Shown here: positions 6,521 to 12,244 of the stretch, piece after piece
Layout: each line of letters opens with the position of its first letter
How positions within the stretch are numbered: position 1 is the stretch's first letter
NCBI GenBank assembly: GCA_934378025.1
Contig: CAKRPM010000012.1
Coordinates: 1 to 12,244 of the forward strand
Length of the DNA: 12,244 bases
Direction of reading: 5' to 3'
Origin: an uncultured Eubacteriales bacterium
Lineage (GTDB): Bacteria > Bacillota > Clostridia > Oscillospirales > QAKW01
Notes under the pieces: model-generated
Database searches by the model: none
Seen by the model: only the letters and a program-made list of their open reading frames with translations
Told to the model about the DNA's origin: nothing
Position numbers and translations under genes: made by a program

Positions 6521-6532
6521 GCCACATATCAA
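6504..6532 (-). promoter_or_regulatory. Weak candidate promoter for tag inside the terminator
   Basis: TTGATA (6532-6527, five of six) and GAAAAT (6509-6504, four of six) are 17 bases apart on the minus strand. Transcription would begin near 6497, past one arm of the terminator, so the new RNA would escape it. I see nothing better between the terminator and tag; read-through from upstream is the alternative. Confidence 0.3.
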
Positions 6533-6536
6533 CGCT

Positions 6537-9500
6537 TTAGTAGCTCTTTTTAAAATTCATGATAATTGTGGCAACCTCCGCTCTGGTAGCGTACCCTTGC
6601 GGACGGAAATAACCGTCCGATCCATTGACAAGGCCCGCCATCTGGCATTTCTTCACATATTTCTTTGCCCAACCGGAGATCTTTGCCTGATCTTTAAAGA
6701 TCACTTCTTTATGATCGGTTTTCAGTTTAACGCCGGCAAACGAACAATAGGTCACCATCATCTTGCAAATTTGCTCTCTGGTCACATTGTCGTCGGGCAT
6801 AAATTTACCGTTATCACCGTTTACGATGCCGTTATCCGATGCCCATTTGATATATCCGGTATACCACTGACCGCTCTTTACATCCGAGAATTTCGTCTTG
6901 ACGTTTTTGCTCACGGATACGCCGGCCATTCTGCCGAGCACCGTTACAAACATCGCCCGCGTCATATTCTCATTCGGTGCAAACTCGGTTTTGGACACGC
7001 CGTCGAACAGTTTATTGCGATAAACAAAATCGATGGCGCCGTTCTTTACATACCAATCCTTCAAGCCGAGATCTTCAAATACATCCGTCACGCTGGTGGT
7101 CAGCATCGGGATTTCCTGTGTATCCAGTACATCGCCGCAAAGCAGGCAGCTTCTTTGTTTCAGACCGCTTTGGGTATACGTGGCTTTTTTCAGGATAACC
7201 CATGCGCCGGGTGTATGAGAAAGTTGCTCAATCTCACGGGTAATCATGATTTCTTTGCACACCAGGCAACGTCTTGCCTCTTCACCCGCCTGTTTGCAGG
7301 TAGCCTTTTGGGTCACTTCCCAAGCGCCGGGCGTGTGAGCCGTTTTCTTAATCGGCACGGTATAGAACGTTTTGCACTCCGTGCAGGTGTATGTCATTTC
7401 ACCCTCTGCGCTGCAGGAAGGCGCCTTGGTTTGCTCCGCCGTATAGTTATGCGGTTTCTTTTCAATTTCGCGCGTTTCCAGCAAGGCATGATCTCTTGTG
7501 CAATAACGGCTTTCCAAACCGGCTTGCGTGCAAGAGGCTTCTATCGTTGTGATCCACTGACCATCATCATGGCCGAGTTTGCTCTTAGTGCGTGTGGACA
7601 TGAGTGTTTTGCACATTAAGCACCGTTGCTCTTCCTCGCCGTCCTCGGTACAGGTCGGCTCACTGATTACCGTCCAGTCGCCGCCGACATGATCGATTTT
7701 CGGGATTTCGGTGCCCAGCAGACCCTCGCCGCATACCAAGCACTCCGTGCCCTCAAAACCGGCTTCCTGACAGGTGGCCGCTTTTTTCACAACATGAGTG
7801 CGCGTGTGCATACAATCGGTTGCCGTCATATCTTTTTGTACAAACCGATATTCGCTGTACGAAACGGGATGTCCGCCGGTATAGCTGTTGGAAATGCTGT
7901 TGACCGTGGCGTTTGCCAGGGCGCCCGCCACCTCAAAATAGTTACCGCTGATGCAAATATTATTGTGACTCTTGTATGCGGTCGTATTAGTGGAAAATAC
8001 ATACGGAAGATCCTTGGCCGTGCTGATAAAGCGGTTGTTTTTGATGGCATAGCAGGGCGCAAAGTCCACACCGGTATTGGCCGCATAGCTCACCGCATAC
8101 AAAAAGCTTTTTGCCGCTTCGCTGACCGAAGCATCGTCCTCATAAACGGTATTTTGCTGAACATTCATGGTAAAGTTGTCTTTGTCAGCAATCAGGTATA
8201 CCGCTCCGCAAGCTGTGGAGGTACTGCTGTCGATACAATTGCGGAACACGTTGCCCGTAATATTAAAGGCAATATTTTCATACGCCGCGACGCTGCCCGA
8301 ATAAGTGGGCGCGATCGCCAAGGTTAAGAAATTCCTGTAATTGATGCTGTCAAAGTAGCAGCCGTTTACCGTATAGGATGCGGTGTGATCGGTGTTACCG
8401 TCTTTCACACCGGGTACCCGATAAAAGTCGATAATATTGGTGCCGGAAAAATAACAATCGTTATAGCTTTGATCGTCCAGCGCCGTCAACATCAAACGGC
8501 GGCTGTTGTTGTACGCACGTACATGATTTAATGTCAGCTTGCCGACGCGCGCACCGCTTTGACGGTTGTTGCCCTCGCCGAAGGACAATGCGTCTGCCGC
8601 CGAAATATCATGAATCATGACATTGTCAAAGGTGACGTCTATCGGGGTTTCATCCGTTGTGGCATCGTCCTTAAAGCCGCCCTTCAGCGTAATGGAAATG
8701 CCGTCTACCGTCAGTTTTTGGCAGCCGGCGCGAAGGCTCCATTTTCCGGTAATTACTGCCTCTTCCGCTGCATTGCTGCGGTCGTCGGACAACGTCCATG
8801 CGTCGGTTTCAAGCGTGCCTTTTCGGTTGGGGTTAACGCCCGCTTTCGGACCGATCACCGTAATATTTTTATCCAGGGTGACATCTTGCGCATAGGTGCC
8901 CGGCATCATAAAGAGCGTGCCGTCCTCGCCAAGCGCGTCCATCGCCTCGTCCAAATCGGTATAAAGATTATATCCCTTTACAAAATTATAGGTTTTGCCC
9001 TTTACGTTTCGAACCAGCGTCGCGCCGGTAGCCGCTGCCATGGCTTCCTTGCCGACATCGACCATCACGGCGTTACTGTCCGGATACATATTATCCGGCA
9101 ACTGATCCGGCGTGGAGGAGGTGCTGAAATTGATCTTATAGAAAATGCTGTTGGAAGCAATCGAGCCGGTCAGCATTGCATAGACCGTTTTGCCGCTCGC
9201 AGTACAGGTAAACGAATCCAACGCCTTGCCGCCGAAGGTTTCCTCAGACAGCAACAACGTGCCCGCAGGCGTAGAGGCGGTAAAGGAAGCCGCGTTAATG
9301 ACCGTACCTTCCGCTACGCGCGCATTGATAACATACGGCGCGTCCTTTGTGCCCTTACCGGAAGCCGCCGCATACGGAAATCCGTTAATGTTGGTAATTT
9401 TGCGCTCGGATTCATTGGTGGTAATCTTAATATAGGAGACATCGCCCTTATAGCCGTATTTCGTACTGCTCAGACCGTTTTGGTTAATGCCGCCCAACAG

Positions 9501-11693
9501 ATAGTGAATATTCCAAAAATCACTGAATTTCCCGGCGCCGCTGTAGGAAGAGCCATCCTTATAACTGGCGTGCCCCTCAATCAGCTCACGCGTATCAATG
9601 ACCTTGCCGTCAATAGAGAATTTATACAAGCTGTCGCTGCACTCCAGCTTATAGGTGTGCTTTCCGGTAATATCGGAGCCGGTATGCGTTTGCCAGAAAT
9701 AGTCGGTGTATACCGTATCTCTGAAAATTCTCCAGCCGGTCGTATTATAATAGTAGATAAAGATAAAATCAGGTTTACCGCCCGAGCCGTTGGCCTGTGC
9801 CGCCGTATCGGAGGAAGAGGCCAGCATGGATCCGCTTGCCGTTCCGTTGGCTTCCCATTCAATGGCCCAGTATTTGGTGTTGTCCAATACCAAATCGCGG
9901 CTCATTTCCAAAGCGCCGGTGCCGAGTCCCGCGTCTTTCAGATCAATGTTGCCGGTGGTGGTGGTCGGTTTTCCGTCGGCATCAAAGCTCCAGCTGTATT
10001 CTTTGGTGCCGCGCGTAGAGAAGTTCTCCGCTCCGTCTCCCGCCACCTGAATGGTCACGGTTGTGAGCGGTTTTGTGCTGTCCGCATAAGAGTAAATCTC
10101 CATTTGGCAGCTTGCTCCGGGTTTGGCATCGGTTTTAATGCTGAAATTATTGACGCCGTCGAACTCCACAATATTGTCACCGACGAATTTGTACGTAAAC
10201 GGATCGTCAGTGGTGTACGGATAACCGCGGGTGCAGTAGTTATAAAAGTCGCCGGGGGAAACGTAGAAGGTTTCTCCGTCTTTATAACCGATTTTATTGA
10301 AATATGCGTCTGCGCTCTTGGCCGGCTCCAAACACTCGGCTTTCTGATAAACCGCCGCTGCTTTCGCCGCCGCACTTTGCCCTAAGTAGTTTTTACCGAT
10401 CTGGGAATAGTGCAGATTATCATAACGATAGGTACCCTCTTCCAAAGAGAAGGTCTGATTGATCCGCGTGGCAATGAAGTAATCGTCAAAGTCCTCCGCC
10501 AGTTTCATCTGTGCCGTTCTGGTCGAGGTAACAATACCGACCGGACGCCAGGCAATTAAAATATCAAAGCAATAGTCAAACCCTAAGATGTCGCTCATAT
10601 ATGTGCGCCATGTATGCGTACCCGCCGCATAGGTTTTTCCCAAAGTTTTAAAGGAATTTACGTTTTTGTTTACGGCAAAACCGTTGTAGTGTACCGTCCA
10701 CTCGCTGCCGACTTCCGCGCAGCCCTGCAGGAAGAAATAGGAACGCACTCTTGTTTCGTAGTTTTCCAGGTAGGTCTTGCTGTTCCACAGCGCATAGGCC
10801 TGTTCGTACACCTCGTTGGTATGCGCCCAAGTATACGTTTTTGTGTCGGTTCCGCAGCCCGGCAGGAAATAGCTGATGCCGGTACCGGAAATACCGCCGT
10901 TGAGCATAAGAATTTTCTCACCGGTTTTGGAATACAATGTAGAAGCCAGTGCCGGCTCGTTACTGGCGACATTCAAGGTGCCGTTTGCCGCCGTCATCGG
11001 AATTAAATCCGCGGGCAGAGAATAGTTTACGCTGTCCGACGTGCCGTTAAACTGCCAGCCGTAATACAACGTCGTACCTTTTTTCGGCACGATGGCGGTA
11101 TTCTTATCAAAGTAGTTAATGGCTGAGTTGGACTGACCGGTCAGCATCCATACGGCCAAAACGGCCTTAATGGTTTTGGTAATGGTCAGCGTTTTGGTCT
11201 GCGCGCCCGCCGTGGCGGTAATGTTAACCGCTTTGTCGGACACTTTCAAAACATGAATCTCGCCCTTGTTTGAAACCTCGGCCACCGACGGATTGTCGGA
11301 AACGAAGGATGCGCCGCTGAAGCCGGGATCAAACGTATAATAGTCGTCGTATTGCAGGACAAATCCCTCGTTTTTGTCCTTTACAAACTCGATTTTTACC
11401 GTTTGACCGTCACTGACCACCGTTGCGGTCGCCCGGTCGCTGTCATCCGGCAAAAATGCCTGTGTTACCTCGGCACCCGCCGCGGCCGATACCTGGGGCA
11501 CGCGCGGTCTGCCGTCCGGCAACTTAACGGTAAAGGTATTATTTCCTGTGTTGACGGCGCTGACGCTTGTATCATCCAGCGCAATTGCAAAATCCTCCAA
11601 CGACGGTGTCGCCGCAAAGCTGAACGCCGTACAGTAGGACGCTGCCATCAAAACAGCCAAAACAAAGCTTAAAACCCGTTTTGATCTTTTCAT
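6537..11693 (-). CDS. Giant SLH-anchored surface protein with SASA-type esterase and beta-helix domains
   Basis: A 1718-residue exported protein. Residues 1-28 are a signal peptide (KRSK, hydrophobic core, AFSFAA). An Ig-like segment (SDNPSVAEVS, about 130-175) follows. Residues about 178-450 resemble the sialate O-acetylesterase/SASA branch of SGNH hydrolases: TGQSNS gives nucleophile Ser188 and YDNLHYSQIG gives Asp425 and His428. The usual QGESD block reads QGCAE (323-327), so activity is less certain. Residues about 556-757 look like a LamG/concanavalin-type beta-sandwich, and about 870-1285 like a right-handed beta-helix (TYAQDVTLDKNITVIG, then FDNVMIHDI, TVNGCYFDSI and ITGNVFRNC). Residues 1295-1531 are six Cys-rich repeats and 1538-1718 are three SLH domains (motifs NMTRAM, NVTREQ, YATRAE), which in this family hold proteins on cell wall polysaccharide. 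The ATG follows AAAGGAG by seven bases. It has its own promoter and terminator. It is probably a surface carbohydrate-binding or esterase protein; the substrate is unknown. Confidence 0.9.
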   Translation of the reverse strand: MKRSKRVLSFVLAVLMAASYCTAFSFAATPSLEDFAIALDDTSVSAVNTGNNTFTVKLPDGRPRVPQVSAAAGAEVTQAFLPDDSDRATATVVSDGQTVKIEFVKDKNEGFVLQYDDYYTFDPGFSGASFVSDNPSVAEVSNKGEIHVLKVSDKAVNITATAGAQTKTLTITKTIKAVLAVWMLTGQSNSAINYFDKNTAIVPKKGTTLYYGWQFNGTSDSVNYSLPADLIPMTAANGTLNVASNEPALASTLYSKTGEKILMLNGGISGTGISYFLPGCGTDTKTYTWAHTNEVYEQAYALWNSKTYLENYETRVRSYFFLQGCAEVGSEWTVHYNGFAVNKNVNSFKTLGKTYAAGTHTWRTYMSDILGFDYCFDILIAWRPVGIVTSTRTAQMKLAEDFDDYFIATRINQTFSLEEGTYRYDNLHYSQIGKNYLGQSAAAKAAAVYQKAECLEPAKSADAYFNKIGYKDGETFYVSPGDFYNYCTRGYPYTTDDPFTYKFVGDNIVEFDGVNNFSIKTDAKPGASCQMEIYSYADSTKPLTTVTIQVAGDGAENFSTRGTKEYSWSFDADGKPTTTTGNIDLKDAGLGTGALEMSRDLVLDNTKYWAIEWEANGTASGSMLASSSDTAAQANGSGGKPDFIFIYYYNTTGWRIFRDTVYTDYFWQTHTGSDITGKHTYKLECSDSLYKFSIDGKVIDTRELIEGHASYKDGSSYSGAGKFSDFWNIHYLLGGINQNGLSSTKYGYKGDVSYIKITTNESERKITNINGFPYAAASGKGTKDAPYVINARVAEGTVINAASFTASTPAGTLLLSEETFGGKALDSFTCTASGKTVYAMLTGSIASNSIFYKINFSTSSTPDQLPDNMYPDSNAVMVDVGKEAMAAATGATLVRNVKGKTYNFVKGYNLYTDLDEAMDALGEDGTLFMMPGTYAQDVTLDKNITVIGPKAGVNPNRKGTLETDAWTLSDDRSNAAEEAVITGKWSLRAGCQKLTVDGISITLKGGFKDDATTDETPIDVTFDNVMIHDISAADALSFGEGNNRQSGARVGKLTLNHVRAYNNSRRLMLTALDDQSYNDCYFSGTNIIDFYRVPGVKDGNTDHTASYTVNGCYFDSINYRNFLTLAIAPTYSGSVAAYENIAFNITGNVFRNCIDSSTSTACGAVYLIADKDNFTMNVQQNTVYEDDASVSEAAKSFLYAVSYAANTGVDFAPCYAIKNNRFISTAKDLPYVFSTNTTAYKSHNNICISGNYFEVAGALANATVNSISNSYTGGHPVSYSEYRFVQKDMTATDCMHTRTHVVKKAATCQEAGFEGTECLVCGEGLLGTEIPKIDHVGGDWTVISEPTCTEDGEEEQRCLMCKTLMSTRTKSKLGHDDGQWITTIEASCTQAGLESRYCTRDHALLETREIEKKPHNYTAEQTKAPSCSAEGEMTYTCTECKTFYTVPIKKTAHTPGAWEVTQKATCKQAGEEARRCLVCKEIMITREIEQLSHTPGAWVILKKATYTQSGLKQRSCLLCGDVLDTQEIPMLTTSVTDVFEDLGLKDWYVKNGAIDFVYRNKLFDGVSKTEFAPNENMTRAMFVTVLGRMAGVSVSKNVKTKFSDVKSGQWYTGYIKWASDNGIVNGDNGKFMPDDNVTREQICKMMVTYCSFAGVKLKTDHKEVIFKDQAKISGWAKKYVKKCQMAGLVNGSDGYFRPQGYATRAEVATIIMNFKKSY
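7101..7811 (-). repeat. Six tandem Cys-rich repeats inside the giant surface protein
   Basis: Residues 1295-1531 form six units of about 36-40 residues with the pattern W-x-V-x(2-4)-A-T/S-C-x(2)-A/E-G-x(4-5)-C-x-x-C-x(4-5)-T-x-x-I, ending near a His before the next unit. The protein repeats are diverged at DNA level. Unit 3 has CTRDH in place of Cys-X-X-Cys, and unit 6 has KATYTQ with Tyr in place of the first Cys. Such units are common as spacers in clostridial surface proteins; metal binding or disulfide bonding is possible but not shown. Confidence 0.85.
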
Positions 11694-11731
11694 GATAAAT
11701 CTCCTTTATTCCATATTTCTATACAGTTTTA

Positions 11732-11760
11732 ATTATACTACAAGTATACAGGGATTTCCA
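11732..11760 (-). promoter_or_regulatory. Promoter of the giant surface protein gene
   Basis: On the minus strand TGGAAA (11760-11755, four of six) and a perfect TATAAT (11737-11732) are separated by 17 bases. The predicted start of transcription near 11725 lies about 30 bases before the start codon. Confidence 0.7.
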
Positions 11761-11771
11761 CTATGCTTTTA

Positions 11772-11799
11772 TCACAAAAATCATTTGCTTTTTTTGTGA
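11772..11799. promoter_or_regulatory. Inverted repeat in the divergent intergenic region, possible operator
   Basis: TCACAAAAA (11772-11780) and TTTTTGTGA (11791-11799) are perfect nine-base inverted copies separated by ten bases. The repeat lies just upstream of the -35 box of the surface protein promoter and 69 bases before the start of the divergent hydrolase gene. It could bind a regulator of either or both genes. The rest of 11694-11868 shows only the ribosome binding sites and the minus-strand promoter; I found no convincing plus-strand promoter. Confidence 0.35.
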
Positions 11800-11868
11800 C
11801 ATTTTACTAATTTCCGTAGGGGATGATTGAAAATGTCGCTTTTACAACGCATGAAAGGAGACGTCCCT

Positions 11869-12244
11869 TTGAAACAGTTATGCCTTCGGCTGATGGTACT
11901 GCTGCTATTGATTGAATGGGCGATTCCTGCGTCCGCCGCGCAAAAGCCGTCGGTCTTATTAGTGCTGGGCGACAGTATTTCCACCGGATTTTCTCCAAAC
12001 GGCACACAAGCCGTCGGCTTTGCCGATCTTTTGGCCGCACAAAACGGCTACACCCTCAAAAATGCCGCCAAAAACGGAAATACGGCCGCTGATGTTTTGG
12101 CGCAGCTGAAAGCGGCGCCCTCCCTTTTGGAGGACGCCGACATTATCACCATTACCTGCGGCGGCAACGAACTGCTGCAGGCGCTGTACCGATCGCTGCG
12201 GGAAACGATGGCGCTGCTTGTGCCGGAAAAGACCTTATCCAACA
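11869..12244 (+). CDS. Secreted SGNH/GDSL-type hydrolase, N-terminal part
   Basis: Open to the right edge, 125 codons visible. From a TTG at 11869 the protein begins MKQLCLRLMVLLLLIEWAIP and has a signal peptide ending about ASAA (residues 21-24). The SGNH blocks seen are LGDSIS with nucleophile Ser36, the Asn/Gly stretch AAKNGNTAADVL (66-77) and TCGGNELL with Gly99 and Asn100; the catalytic Asp and His would lie beyond the window. It is expected to hydrolyse an acyl or acetyl ester outside the membrane. Start: TTG is preceded by AAAGGAG at a spacing of eight bases and gives a compact signal peptide. In-frame ATGs at 11833 and 11851 are alternatives with poorer ribosome sites; the second overlaps the AAAGGAG. 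It is divergent from the giant surface protein gene. Confidence 0.88.
   Translation, partial: MKQLCLRLMVLLLLIEWAIPASAAQKPSVLLVLGDSISTGFSPNGTQAVGFADLLAAQNGYTLKNAAKNGNTAADVLAQLKAAPSLLEDADIITITCGGNELLQALYRSLRETMALLVPEKTLSN

Noticed and set aside
6456-6527. A 24-residue N-terminal extension of tag from an upstream ATG
   Set aside because: It would be translated through the terminator hairpin, matches nothing in the family, and the ATG at 6455 has a good ribosome binding site and the normal family N-terminus.
6492-7619. A 375-codon open frame on the plus strand
   Set aside because: It is antisense to the SLH and Cys-repeat coding region and overlaps the terminator hairpin; its product shows no recognisable family motif.
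8559-10385. A 608-codon open frame on the plus strand
   Set aside because: It is antisense to the giant surface protein, which has a signal peptide, domains, promoter and terminator. The antisense product shows no motif and no good ribosome binding site was seen.
11800-11868. A plus-strand promoter for the SGNH hydrolase
   Set aside because: No pair of -35 and -10 boxes with acceptable spacing was found; candidates such as TTGCTT with TAATTT are too poor to report.

Overview
This 12.2 kb window looks chromosomal and comes from a Gram-positive anaerobe of the Clostridia, probably Oscillospirales-like. The reasons are AGGAGG-type ribosome binding sites, sigma-A type promoters, U-tailed intrinsic terminators, and SLH-anchored surface proteins with clostridial Cys-X-X-Cys repeats. 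The family-level placement is inference. I found no tRNA, rRNA, CRISPR array, insertion sequence or phage gene.

Region 1 (1-4381, minus strand) is an aromatic amino acid operon. Transcription runs right to left: promoter, leader peptide, attenuator, class I aminotransferase, chorismate mutase/prephenate dehydratase, 3-dehydroquinate synthase (aroB) and chorismate synthase (aroC, cut by the left edge). The genes are packed tightly; aroB and aroC overlap by four bases. Together they supply two steps of the shikimate trunk and the branch to phenylalanine. Ahead of the first gene, and too short for ordinary gene calling, is a 20-codon reading frame, MLQGKQSMYYYFMTDCLCAF. It has a good ribosome binding site and four aromatic codons in a row. 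Downstream RNA segments can form either an antiterminator or a terminator. This is a textbook-style ribosome-mediated attenuator and the most interesting signal in the window, because aromatic genes in Firmicutes are better known for T-box or TRAP control.

Region 2 (4382-5867, plus strand) holds a divergently transcribed membrane-anchored protein with two Fn3-like domains and a polysaccharide deacetylase (NodB) domain. It ends at a very strong bidirectional terminator.

Region 3 (5880-6455, minus strand) is an AT-rich gene for DNA-3-methyladenine glycosylase I (tag). It sits between two strong terminators and its composition differs from its neighbours, so it may have been acquired.

Region 4 (6480-11760, minus strand) is one 1718-residue secreted protein: signal peptide, Ig-like segment, SASA/SGNH-type esterase domain, LamG-like domain, beta-helix, six Cys-rich repeats and three SLH domains. 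It has its own promoter and terminator.

Region 5 (11869 to the right edge, plus strand) begins a secreted SGNH/GDSL hydrolase, divergent from the giant protein. The deacetylase and the two esterase-like proteins suggest a shared theme of trimming acetyl or acyl groups from cell-surface or external polysaccharides; that link is inference.
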